From Streptomyces tailanensis (GTDB lineage: Bacteria > Actinomycetota > Actinomycetes > Streptomycetales > Streptomycetaceae), in contig NZ_VTHJ01000002.1 in assembly GCF_008386495.1 (NCBI RefSeq), positions 51,128 through 115,127 of the forward strand: 64,000 bases of DNA. Direction: 5' to 3'. Within the stretch, counting starts at the first letter, position 1. Every line of letters begins with the position of its first letter. Under the pieces are notes generated by a model. That model saw only the letters and a list, made by a program, of their open reading frames with translations, did no database searches and had not been told where the DNA came from. Positions 49,270 through 56,967 of this stretch are shown here, piece by piece. The translations under genes were made by a program, and so were the position numbers.

Positions 49270-49956
49270 ATGAGCATTCTCGGCAGCACTCCGGTCATCT
49301 TCGATCTCGACGGAACGCTCGTGGACAGTGAGCCGAACTACTACGAAGCAAGCCGCCGGACCCTGGCCGAGCACGGAGTCACGGACTACAGCTGGCCGGA
49401 CCATGAGCGCCACGTGGGCATCAGCACCCGGGAGACGGTCGTGTCGTGGACCGAGCGGTACGGTCTGGACGCGCCGGTCGAGGCGGTCCTCGCCGACAAG
49501 AACCGCCACTATCTGGAGTTGGCCCGCGCCGGGACGCATGTCTATCCGGAGATGCGGAAGTTCGTGGAACTGCTGGCGGCCGACGCGGTGCCGATGGCCG
49601 TGGCCTCGGGTTCGTCCCGCGAAGCCATCGAGGTGATCCTGAAGGGCACCGGGCTCGACGCGCGGCTGCGGACCGTTGTGTCGGCGGACGAGGTCGGCCG
49701 TGGCAAGCCGGCGCCCGATGTGTTCCTGGAGGCGGCCCGGCGGCTGGGCGCGGCCCCGGCCGACTGTGTGGTGGTGGAGGACGCGGCCCCGGGAGCGGCC
49801 GCCGCCCACGCGGCCGGGATGCGGTGCGTCGCGATCCCGTACGTCACCGCCCAGGCGGACGATCCGGCGTTCGCGACGGCGGGGCTGTTGGTACGCGGCG
49901 GGCAGGAGGAGTTCAAGGCGGGGGAAGCGTACGACTGGCTCGTGGCGTCCCGTTGA
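49270..49956 (+). CDS. HAD-IA hydrolase, beta-phosphoglucomutase-like
   Basis: This 228-residue protein has complete HAD motifs: VIFDLDGTLVDSEPNYY (DxD nucleophile), MAVASGSSREAI (motif II Ser), GRGKPAPDVFLEA (Lys) and CVVVEDAAPGAAAAHAAGM (acid pair). The cap is alpha-helical and LVDSEP with the cap shape suggests sugar-phosphate phosphatase or beta-phosphoglucomutase activity. ATG at 49270 has GGGGG directly upstream. It follows the Lrp gene by 49 bp and may share its transcript. A long-stem terminator follows. Confidence 0.85.
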   Translation: MSILGSTPVIFDLDGTLVDSEPNYYEASRRTLAEHGVTDYSWPDHERHVGISTRETVVSWTERYGLDAPVEAVLADKNRHYLELARAGTHVYPEMRKFVELLAADAVPMAVASGSSREAIEVILKGTGLDARLRTVVSADEVGRGKPAPDVFLEAARRLGAAPADCVVVEDAAPGAAAAHAAGMRCVAIPYVTAQADDPAFATAGLLVRGGQEEFKAGEAYDWLVASR

Positions 49957-49970
49957 GCGGCATCGCGCCG

Positions 49971-50011
49971 CGGAGCCCGGTACGCCGAAGGTGTCGGTGG
50001 ACCGGGCTCCG
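49971..50011. terminator. Terminator between HAD and the LAxTG surface protein gene
   Basis: CGGAGCCCGGT (49971-49981) pairs perfectly with ACCGGGCTCCG (50001-50011), then TTGCTTGCT. The genes are convergent and may share it. Confidence 0.75.
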
Positions 50012-50032
50012 TTGCTTGCTGCTCGTGCAGGA

Positions 50033-52657
50033 TCAGGACGCCGTGTCGCCGCCCGTCCCCCGGGCCCGCCGGTGGAGGATCCAGCCCGTCACGGTGAGCG
50101 CGGCGGCCGAGGCGGCCACGCCGAGCACGGTCATACCCGTGGAGGCGAGGCTGCCGCCGTCGCCCGTCGTGGTGCCGCCGCCCGTGCTGCCGGACCCGCC
50201 CGTGCTGCTGCTACCGCCGGTGCTGGTGCTGCCGCTGGTCGTGCCGCCGCTGGAGCTGCCGCCGTCGTCACCGTCGCCCTCGTCGTCGGTGTCCACCGGG
50301 TCCTGGCCGACGAAGGCGACCGGGACCTTGACGTCCTGGGAGCGGTCCCCGGACAGGGTGTGGTCGGCGCGGGTGGCGAGGACGCACGTGGCCTTGAAGC
50401 AGTCGGTGAACTCGTCCTTCGCGTCGACGGTCAGCTCGACCTCGAACTTCCCGCCCTCCTCGTACGGGGTCGCCAACTCCTCGCCGTAATCCGGCGGGTT
50501 GGAGGAGATCCACGCGGAGGAGTGCGACTCGCCCGTCATGTCGACGCCGCCGATGCAGGGGGTGGGCAGTTCGCCGTCGCCGTTGTCGACGCACAGGGCG
50601 ACGTAGATGCCCTTCTCCTCGTCGTAGCCGGAGCCGGTGATCTTGAGGGTCTGGTTCTCGGTGGCGAGGTTGTTGACCGGGGTGACGGTGAGCTTCTGGC
50701 CCTCGGAGCCGGTGACGGTCTTCGTGCCGGACGGCTCGTCGTCCGCATCGCCGTCGCCGCCCCCGTCACCGCCGCCGGTGCTGCTGTCGGCCTCGGTGAC
50801 CGTGAGGGTGATGGGCGAAGTACGGGTCGTGCCCACGGAGTTCTTGAACTCGGCGCGGTACTCGTAGCCGTCGTGCGCGGCCTTCGCCGTGAAGGTGTAC
50901 GCGTTCTTCGTGGCGCCCTCGATGTCGGTCCAGGTCTGGCCGCCGTCGGCGCTGACCTGCCACTTCACGGTGGGCTCGGGGAGGGCCTCGGCCGCCGCCA
51001 CGAGCGACACCTCGGTGCCGGGGGCCACGGAGCGGTCCGTCGGCGACTGGGTGACCTTCGGGGTCATCCGGCGGTCGAGCTTGATGATCAGGCTCTCGGC
51101 CGGGTTAGTGGCGTAGACGGAACCGGCGCCCGGGAGGACGGCGATTCCAGCGAGGCTGGTGAAGCGCGTGCCCGGCAGGGCGAGCGTCTGGGCGGCCTGC
51201 TCGAACGTCGCGCTGTCGTAGACGTCCAGGGCGCCCACGTTGTCCGCGCCGTCGTCCGCGTTGCCGTAGTCGCCGCGGAGGACGAAGGCCTCCTTGGTGG
51301 TCTTGTCGAAGGTCACGGCCATGGGCCGGTCGGTGCCCTTCAGCGTGGCGAGTGACTTGCCGTCCTTGTCGTACACGAGGGCCGAATAGCCGCTGCCCAC
51401 CCAGACGTTGCCGGTCTCCACGTCGACCTCGACGAAGGCGAGCAGGTCCGTGGGCAGGTCGACCGTGGCGGTGACGTCGAGGGAGGCGGCGTCGATACGG
51501 CGCAGTTTCCCGGCGGCGGCGTCGGCGGACCAAATGACGCCGCGGGTGGTGTCCACACCGAACTCGGCGCCGCCGTCGAGGGTCACGGAGTCCTTGACCG
51601 TGCCGGTGGCGATCTCGACCTTGGAGAGCACCGCCCCCTGGGAGATCAGGACGGTGCCGGCGTCGGTGCCGGGACCCACTCCGGTGATCGAACCGCCGGC
51701 CGGCCAGACGCCCTTGGCGGCGGTGTCGCCGTCCTTGGCGGTGCCGATGCCGCGCACCGGGTACTGGAATACGACCCCGTCACCGGCGAGCGGTGCGACG
51801 ATCCGCTGGATGTTGCGGGGGCCCAGGACGCCGGTGGAGCTGGGGGCCTGGGCGACGTGGCTGAGGAGTTTGCCGTCCTTGGGGTCGAGCGCGTAGAGGC
51901 CCGCCTCGTTTACGTCCGAGGTGTCGGGGATGTTGGAGGAGCCGACGTAGAGCTTCCCCGACTCCGGGTGCAGCAGGGTGTCCTGCGGCTGGCCGACGTT
52001 GTTGTAGGAGGCCGACTTCACATAGCTGACGGTGCCGGCGGGTAGGTCGACGCCGTCACCGTCGCCACCGCCGTCACCGGGGTCCTGGCCCTCGAAGGTG
52101 ACGGGGATGCGCACGTCCTGGGAGCGGTCTCCCGCGGCGCGGTGGTCGACGCGGGTGACGACCGAGCAGGTGACCTGGGTGCAGTCGAGGCCGGTGTCCT
52201 TGGACTTGACGGTGATGTCGACGTCGAATGTGCCGCCCTCGCCGAAGGTCTCGGTGAGGTCGCCCTCGTTGGGGTCGTCCTTGGGCACGATCCACTTCGA
52301 GGCGCCGCTGTCGCCGGTCTGGTCGGCGCCACCGAGGCAGGGCGTGGGGATGCGGTCGTCGCCGTTGTCCTTGCAGAGGGCGACGTAGATGCCCTTGGTC
52401 TCGTCGTAGCCCTCGCCGGTGACCTTGAGCGTCTCGCCGTCGGGGTTCAGATTCGCGGAGGCGGAGACGGTGAGCTTCTGGCCGTTCTTGCCGAGTGCCG
52501 TCTTCGGGGTGTCGGCCGCCTGCGCGGCGGAGCCGACGGTGACGGCCGTCGCGGCGGCGGCCACCAGGGCGGCGGCGCCGAGGAGCGCGGCGGGGCGTCT
52601 GAGACGGAGTCCGGACGGGCGGGCCGGGCCTCGCCGGTCCGTCGTGTCGTCAGTCAT
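50033..52657 (-). CDS. LAxTG-anchored surface protein: two four-Cys modules around a beta-propeller
   Basis: This 874-residue secreted protein has a signal peptide (to about 48), a four-cysteine module (about 55-190), a YVTN/WD40-like beta-propeller (about 200-555), an Ig-like domain (about 560-650), a second four-cysteine module (about 665-800), a Gly/Ser/Thr linker and a sortase tail: LASTG near 837, a hydrophobic helix and HRRARG. LAxTG is the class E sortase signal. Each module has KGIYVALC, PTPC-x-GG, a DC/TC pair and TR-x-DH. Its neighbours (HtaA-like, HmuT, iron boxes) suggest haem or iron capture at the wall. ATG at 52657 has GAGGAA upstream. PGAP-type names such as neocarzinostatin-like fit loosely. 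Confidence 0.75.
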   Translation of the reverse strand: MTDDTTDRRGPARPSGLRLRRPAALLGAAALVAAAATAVTVGSAAQAADTPKTALGKNGQKLTVSASANLNPDGETLKVTGEGYDETKGIYVALCKDNGDDRIPTPCLGGADQTGDSGASKWIVPKDDPNEGDLTETFGEGGTFDVDITVKSKDTGLDCTQVTCSVVTRVDHRAAGDRSQDVRIPVTFEGQDPGDGGGDGDGVDLPAGTVSYVKSASYNNVGQPQDTLLHPESGKLYVGSSNIPDTSDVNEAGLYALDPKDGKLLSHVAQAPSSTGVLGPRNIQRIVAPLAGDGVVFQYPVRGIGTAKDGDTAAKGVWPAGGSITGVGPGTDAGTVLISQGAVLSKVEIATGTVKDSVTLDGGAEFGVDTTRGVIWSADAAAGKLRRIDAASLDVTATVDLPTDLLAFVEVDVETGNVWVGSGYSALVYDKDGKSLATLKGTDRPMAVTFDKTTKEAFVLRGDYGNADDGADNVGALDVYDSATFEQAAQTLALPGTRFTSLAGIAVLPGAGSVYATNPAESLIIKLDRRMTPKVTQSPTDRSVAPGTEVSLVAAAEALPEPTVKWQVSADGGQTWTDIEGATKNAYTFTAKAAHDGYEYRAEFKNSVGTTRTSPITLTVTEADSSTGGGDGGGDGDADDEPSGTKTVTGSEGQKLTVTPVNNLATENQTLKITGSGYDEEKGIYVALCVDNGDGELPTPCIGGVDMTGESHSSAWISSNPPDYGEELATPYEEGGKFEVELTVDAKDEFTDCFKATCVLATRADHTLSGDRSQDVKVPVAFVGQDPVDTDDEGDGDDGGSSSGGTTSGSTSTGGSSSTGGSGSTGGGTTTGDGGSLASTGMTVLGVAASAAALTVTGWILHRRARGTGGDTAS

Positions 52658-52742
52658 GAGGGTTCCTCACTGCTCGGGTGCGCCCCGCACCCGGGGGACG
52701 CCGAGGGCCGGACCCCGTCAAGTGGGCCCGGCCAATGGGTGG

Positions 52743-52883
52743 TTAGTGGAAGGTGACCGGGATGTGCGCGTCGTACGTGCGGTCGCTGAGGTCGGTGAAG
52801 TCGGTGAAGTCGGCGCGGGTGACGACGGCGAGACCCGCGCGGGCGGCGGCACGGGCGGTCGGAGCGGTGGGCACGGCTCTCAT
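52743..52883 (-). pseudogene. Deleted copy of a four-Cys module gene
   Basis: This 46-codon frame starts MRAVPTAPTARAAARAG, like the signal-peptide start of the neighbouring gene at 53570, and passes directly into AVVTRADFTDFTDLSDRTY and then AHIPVTFH, which equals the last strand of the module (TRADHFDTNDRRYD then PVTFQ). The middle of the protein is missing and a 9-bp duplication (Asp-Phe-Thr twice) is present. AGAAAGG upstream matches the leader of the intact paralogue. It is a remnant or, less likely, a functional micro-peptide. Confidence 0.65.
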
Positions 52884-52994
52884 AGCGGGCGTGCGCCTTT
52901 CTCGGTCGTCGGGGTTCTCCCCTGGGTGGGGAGAAGCCGGGACGGGCCGGCCGGAGCGGGGCCGGCCCGTCGCACCAGTGGGAGCGGTGGACGC

Positions 52995-53570
52995 TTACTG
53001 GAAGGTGACCGGGACGTGGACGTCGTACCTGCGGTCGTTGGTGTCGAAGTGGTCGGCGCGGGTCACGATGGCGCAGGTGACGTCCTCGCCGCAGACGCTG
53101 CCGTCTTCGAGGGTGGACTTGACGTAGATGTTCACGCTGAAGGTGCCGCTGGTGCCGAACTTGGAGCTGTTGGCGAAGAGGCCGCCCCAGGTGTTGTTGA
53201 TCCAGTGCGAGGCGCCGGTCGAGCCGTCCTCGTCCTGGCCGCCGAGGCAGGGGGTCGGCTTGTCGGCGCCCTGGGCGCCGTTGACCACGCAGAGGCCGAC
53301 GTAGATGCCCTGGCTGGTGTTGAAGCCGGAGCCGGAGACGGTGACGACCTGGCCCGACGCGGCGGCCGTGTCGGGCCCGGTGACCGACAGGTTGTACGTG
53401 GTGCTGCCGTCGACGATCGTGCGGGTCGAGGTGGCGGCGGAGGCCGAGGTGGCCAGGCCCAGCGTCAGCGCGGCGGAGGCGGCGACGGCGATACCGGCGC
53501 GGGCGGCGATGGGGGTCCCCCCGCTCGAGCGAAGTCGAGAGTGGGGGAGGGCGGAGGGAACGACTCTCAC
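52995..53570 (-). CDS. Secreted single-module four-Cys protein, iron-box controlled
   Basis: This 191-residue secreted protein consists of a signal peptide and one module: ASGQVVTVSGSGFNTSQGIYVGLC, PTPCLGG, SVCGEDVTCAIVTRADH, and PVTFQ at the end, with four cysteines. It has no wall anchor. Its n-region contains SALPHSRLRSSGGTP, which is the translation of a 40-bp hairpin repeat (53510-53549) inserted in frame before the hydrophobic part. GTG at 53570 has AGAAAGG 8 nt upstream. A perfect 19-bp iron box lies 57 bp upstream, so DmdR/IdeR should repress it when iron is plentiful. A diffusible haem or iron binder is inferred. Confidence 0.75.
   Translation of the reverse strand: MRVVPSALPHSRLRSSGGTPIAARAGIAVAASAALTLGLATSASAATSTRTIVDGSTTYNLSVTGPDTAAASGQVVTVSGSGFNTSQGIYVGLCVVNGAQGADKPTPCLGGQDEDGSTGASHWINNTWGGLFANSSKFGTSGTFSVNIYVKSTLEDGSVCGEDVTCAIVTRADHFDTNDRRYDVHVPVTFQ
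53510..53549. repeat. 40-bp hairpin repeat, copy 3 (inside a signal peptide)
   Basis: Same orientation as copies 1 and 2, differing at one or two loop positions. It is translated as part of the signal peptide n-region of the module protein. Confidence 0.85.
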
Positions 53571-53626
53571 GGGAGAACCTTTCTCGAAGTCGAAGTGCGC
53601 GAGATCGAGCGAATCAATCTCGCCAC

Positions 53627-53645
53627 TTAGGTAAGGCTTACCTAA
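53627..53645. promoter_or_regulatory. Iron box (DmdR/IdeR-type operator)
   Basis: TTAGGTAAGGCTTACCTAA is a perfect 19-bp palindrome and close to the DtxR/IdeR/DmdR consensus TTAGGTTAGGCTAACCTAA. It lies 57 bp before the module gene's GTG and about 70 bp after the stop of the HtaA-like gene. Confidence 0.9.
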
Positions 53646-53712
53646 CTTGAGCCGTGATCCGTTTGTCAACATACGGCAAAGCAGGTTCAACTGAGCTTCG
53701 CGTCACAGGTGT

Positions 53713-54732
53713 TCAGGCCGAGGGCGTGGCGGCGAGCACGGTGAACCCGGCCGTGGCCTCGCGGCCCCCGGTCGCCGAGTACAGCCGGATGTCGTGTGCG
53801 CCCTCGGTCGCGGTGTCGTACAACGGGAATGCGCGGGCTACCCGGCCCTCGTCGTCGGCCACGGCCTGGAAGCGGGTGTCGTCGTCGATCGCGACCAGCA
53901 CGACCTCGCCCGGCTCGAACCCCTCGCCCGTGACGCGCTGTTCGGCGCCGGGTGCCAGGCTGGGGGTCTCCACGGCGGCCGACTGGGCCGCGTCGGTCCC
54001 GGTTTCGCCCGCGTCGCCACCCTCTGCGGTCGTACCGGCCTCGGCGCCTGTCTCCGTCCCCGTCTCCGGCGACGGCGACGGCGACGGCGACCGCGACGGT
54101 GTCTCCTCGGTCCCGCTCTGCGGCTGTTCCGTGCCGTGCGCGGAACCGTTACTTCCGGTGCCGACCGTCAGGTCGAGCGGGGCGAGTTGGGCCCCTTCCT
54201 CGTACGAGCGGCCGCTCCACTCGGTGAGCAGTGCGGCGCCCTCGGCCGTCAGCGAGACTTTCAGGCCGGCCCAGGTCGCGCCGCCGCTGCGCACGGTCGG
54301 CGCGGCGCCGGTGCCGATCTCGGCCAGCTTCAGGTCGTCGGTCTCCCCCGCGCGTTCGACACGCACGTCCAGGGTGCCGGTGCCGCCGTCGAGACGCAGG
54401 CGCGGTTCGCCGAGCGTGAGGGCGTCCGCGCCGGAGGTCTTTAGGAAGAGCGAGCCGTCGAGGTCGACGACCGCGTCACCGGCGGCCGGATCCACGCTGC
54501 CGCCGTCGACCGGGAACCAGCTCCGGCCGCCGGAGCCACGTACGGCGGGCGCCTTCGCCGTCACCGTCGCCGTGTCGCCCGTGGCCGACGCGAACGTCGG
54601 GCCCCAGCTCGCGTATCCGCCGGACACCTCCCGTACGGCCCGCTCTTCTTCCTGTGCCGTCGCCGTGCCCTGGCAGAGCAGGGCGAGCAGCGCGCCCGCC
54701 GCCGTCACGGTGGCACCAGGTCTGTTCATCAC
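53713..54732 (-). CDS. Secreted HtaA-like haem-binding protein
   Basis: This 339-residue secreted protein has a signal peptide (GATVTAAGALLALLCQGTATA) and an N-terminal domain (about 30-190) with HtaA features: VSGGYASWGPTF (Tyr in the position of the corynebacterial haem ligand), a SWFPVDGGSVDPAAGDAVVDL segment and LTLGEPRLRLDGGTGTLDV. A Ser/Pro and Thr/Glu-rich linker (PSRSPSPSPSPETGTE) leads to a C-terminal Ig-like fold (about 260-339). There is no sortase or membrane anchor. GTG at 54732 has GGAGG 8 nt upstream. It lies between the module genes and downstream of the divergent iron box, so a role in haem uptake with HmuT is inferred. Confidence 0.7.
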   Translation of the reverse strand: MMNRPGATVTAAGALLALLCQGTATAQEEERAVREVSGGYASWGPTFASATGDTATVTAKAPAVRGSGGRSWFPVDGGSVDPAAGDAVVDLDGSLFLKTSGADALTLGEPRLRLDGGTGTLDVRVERAGETDDLKLAEIGTGAAPTVRSGGATWAGLKVSLTAEGAALLTEWSGRSYEEGAQLAPLDLTVGTGSNGSAHGTEQPQSGTEETPSRSPSPSPSPETGTETGAEAGTTAEGGDAGETGTDAAQSAAVETPSLAPGAEQRVTGEGFEPGEVVLVAIDDDTRFQAVADDEGRVARAFPLYDTATEGAHDIRLYSATGGREATAGFTVLAATPSA

Positions 54733-54823
54733 CTCGAAGTCCTCCCTGGAATGTCGGCCCCCGGGCCGACGAGACGCCCCGCTTCCGGAACGTCAACCGG
54801 CTTGCCATTGACCTTCATTGACG

Positions 54824-55642
54824 TCAGCGGGTTTCCGCGCTTCCGCCCGTAGCCGCGGCGGGGGTACGGCGGCGGCGTGCCCAGAACCAGGCCGCTCCGC
54901 CGGCCGCGACCAGACCGCCCGCGGTGATGCCGAGCGGTACGGCGGCGCTGCCCGTGTCGGCCAGCGGGTCGTCCGACGTGGTCGTGGTGCCGTCGGAGCC
55001 GCTGGTGCTGCCGGTGCCGCCGGTGGCCGTGCTCGACGCGCCCGCCTTCGGGGTCGCCGTGCTCTCGCTGCCGGAGTCGCCGTCGCTGTCGCCGTCGGCA
55101 CTGGCGAAGGTCACCGGGATGCGGACCGTCTGGCTCTGGTCGCCGCCCCGGGTGTGGTCGTTGCGGGTGATCACCGCGCAGGTCACGCCGGACTTGGTGC
55201 AGTCGGTGTTGGCGTCCTTGGCCCGCACCTTGATCTTCACCGAGAACGTGCCCTTGTGCCCGCTGCCTTCGTAGGGCTGGGCCAACCCCTCCCCGTACGA
55301 GGGCGGGTTGGAGGAGACCCACACCGAGGCGCCGGACTCGCCGGACATGTCGACGCCGCCGACGCAGGGGGTCGGGGTCTTGCCGGCGCCGTTGTCCACG
55401 CAGAAGGCGACGTAGATGCCCTTCTCGGTGTTGTAGCCGGTGCCGGACACGGTGACCGTCTCGCCGTCCGGGTTCAGTCCGGAGGATTTGGAGACGGTGA
55501 GCTTCTGACCTTCGGGGCCGGTCGCGGAGCCGCCGGCGGCCATCGCCGAGGGGGCCGGGGCGAGGATCAGGGCGCTTGCGACGGCGAGCGCGGCCGGGAC
55601 GACTTTCAGAGCGCGTGGGGCTCGTAGGCCACATCTGTGCAT
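54824..55642 (-). CDS. LAxTG-anchored single-module four-Cys surface protein
   Basis: This 272-residue protein has a signal peptide, one four-cysteine module (GQKLTVSKSSGLNPDGETVTVSG, KGIYVAFC, PTPCVGG, DCTKSGVTC, TRNDH, RIPVTF), a Ser/Thr/Gly linker and a sortase tail: DPLADTGSAAVPLGIT, a hydrophobic helix and ARRRR. LADTG fits class E sortase. It probably shows the module at the wall, between the secreted binder and the HmuT lipoprotein. ATG at 55642 follows GGGAG by 11 nt; an ATG seven codons earlier is possible. It is divergent from hmuT across an iron box. Confidence 0.8.
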   Translation of the reverse strand: MHRCGLRAPRALKVVPAALAVASALILAPAPSAMAAGGSATGPEGQKLTVSKSSGLNPDGETVTVSGTGYNTEKGIYVAFCVDNGAGKTPTPCVGGVDMSGESGASVWVSSNPPSYGEGLAQPYEGSGHKGTFSVKIKVRAKDANTDCTKSGVTCAVITRNDHTRGGDQSQTVRIPVTFASADGDSDGDSGSESTATPKAGASSTATGGTGSTSGSDGTTTTSDDPLADTGSAAVPLGITAGGLVAAGGAAWFWARRRRTPAAATGGSAETR

Positions 55643-55670
55643 CGGTGTCAGCACTCCCACCATAGGAAAC

Positions 55671-55689
55671 TCAGGTAAGGCTAACCTAA
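55671..55689. promoter_or_regulatory. Iron box between the surface protein gene and hmuT
   Basis: TCAGGTAAGGCTAACCTAA matches the DtxR/IdeR/DmdR consensus at 17 of 19 positions. It lies 29 bp from the reverse start and 46 bp from hmuT's ATG and can repress both divergent genes. Confidence 0.85.
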
Positions 55690-55734
55690 AGTAACGAACA
55701 GTCGGTTCGAACGGTAGACATGGAAGGCGGTTCG

Positions 55735-56793
55735 ATGCGTACGCCCGGTAGACCTCAACTCTCCTTGGTCCGAAAGGGAGTTGCCGTCGTCGCAGTCGCT
55801 CTCGCCGTACTGGCCACCGGATGCGCAGGTGGCGGCGGGGGCGGCGAGACCGAGGGGGCGGCTCCCACGCCGTCGTCCGCGAGCGCCCGAGCGGCGGCGG
55901 CCCTGAAGCAGTTGAAGACGAATTCCCTCGTGCCGCTCGAAGGCGAGGCGCCCACGCCGAAGCTGCCCGTCACCGTCGATTCCTCGGAGGGTCGCGAGGT
56001 GACCGTCGAGGACGCCTCACGGATCCTCCCCCTCAACGGGGGCATCGCGGAGATCGTGTTCACGCTCGGCCTCGGTGACAAGGTTGTCGGCCGGGACATC
56101 ACCGCCACCTTCGAGGAGGCCAAGGACCTTCCCCAGGTCACCAAGGCGCATGATGTGAGCGCGGAGAGCGTGCTCTCGCTGGAGCCGACCGTGGTGCTCG
56201 CCGACACCGACACCGGGCCCAGCGAGGCCATCGACCAGATCCGGGACGCCGGGGTGCCGGTCGTCGTGCTCGACCCCGCCACGGAACTCGCCGATGTGAG
56301 CACGCGGACCACTCGGGTCGCCGAGGCGCTGGGCGTACCCGCGGCCGGCAAGGCCCTCAACCAGCGCATCGCCGACGAGTTGAAGGCAGCGCGGGCGGCC
56401 GTGCCGCAGGGCAGCAAGCCCAAGGTCGCGTTCCTGTACATGCGGGGCTCGGCCGCCGTCTACCTCATCTGCGGCAAGGGCTCGGGCGCGGACTCCCTCA
56501 TCGCGGCGGCCGGGGCGGAGGACGCCGGGGTGGCCTCCGGCCTGGACAAGCCGTTCACGCCCATCACCAGCGAGGCGCTGGTCAAGGCCCAGCCCGAGGT
56601 GATCCTGATGATGACCAAGGGGCTGGAGTCGGTGGGCGGCGTCGACGGGCTCGTCGAGATCCCCGGCATCAAGGAGACACCGGCCGGGATGGACCGGCGG
56701 GTGGTGGACCTGGAGGACGGGGTGCTGCTGAGTTTTGGCCCGCGGACGCCGCTGGTGATCGACATTTTGGTGGAGAGGTTGCACCAGGGCTGA
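55735..56793 (+). CDS. hmuT: Haem ABC transporter substrate-binding lipoprotein
   Basis: This 352-residue class III binding protein has a lipobox signal (GVAVVAVALAVLATGC) and two Rossmann lobes joined by a helix. SRILPLNGGIAEIVFTLGLGDKVVGRD is typical of haem-binding HmuT/BhuT types, and LSLEPTVVLADTDTGP and PEVILMMTKGLESVGGV complete the fold. It should take haem from the HtaA-like and module proteins and hand it to a permease. ATG at 55735 has GGAAGG 7 nt upstream; an ATG five codons earlier is possible. HmuU and HmuV normally follow, but here the next sequence is repeats and the paa operon, so the transporter partner is missing from this locus. Confidence 0.85.
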   Translation: MRTPGRPQLSLVRKGVAVVAVALAVLATGCAGGGGGGETEGAAPTPSSASARAAAALKQLKTNSLVPLEGEAPTPKLPVTVDSSEGREVTVEDASRILPLNGGIAEIVFTLGLGDKVVGRDITATFEEAKDLPQVTKAHDVSAESVLSLEPTVVLADTDTGPSEAIDQIRDAGVPVVVLDPATELADVSTRTTRVAEALGVPAAGKALNQRIADELKAARAAVPQGSKPKVAFLYMRGSAAVYLICGKGSGADSLIAAAGAEDAGVASGLDKPFTPITSEALVKAQPEVILMMTKGLESVGGVDGLVEIPGIKETPAGMDRRVVDLEDGVLLSFGPRTPLVIDILVERLHQG

Positions 56794-56853
56794 CGGTGGC
56801 GGGTCGGCGGGCGTGGGGAATTCGCCCCCGCCGCCCCTACCCAGTCCCGTCCC

Positions 56854-56872
56854 CTGGGGGCTGCGCCCCCAG
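56854..56872. terminator. Terminator hairpin after hmuT
   Basis: CTGGGGGC-TGC-GCCCCCAG is a perfect 8-bp stem with a 3-nt loop, part of a common Streptomyces intergenic repeat (followed by GCCCTGCGGGCTCGTCCTCA). It could end both convergent genes. Confidence 0.65.
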
Positions 56873-56905
56873 CCCCCGCTTTCGCCCTGCGGGCTCGTCC
56901 TCAAA

Positions 56906-56945
56906 CTCCCCCACTCTCGGCTTCGCTCGAGCGGGGGGACCCCCA
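56906..56945. repeat. 40-bp hairpin repeat, copy 4 (inverted)
   Basis: Opposite orientation to the other three copies: CTCCCCCACTCTCGGCTTCG then CTCGAGCGGGGGGACCCCCA. It lies inside the intergenic repeat between hmuT and paaE. Confidence 0.85.
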
Positions 56946-56967
56946 CGACGGGCTGAAAAGCGCCTGG

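Noticed and set aside
52419..53630. 403-codon forward frame opposite the module genes
   Set aside because: Antisense to two genes with signal peptides and conserved cysteines; the translation has no domain.
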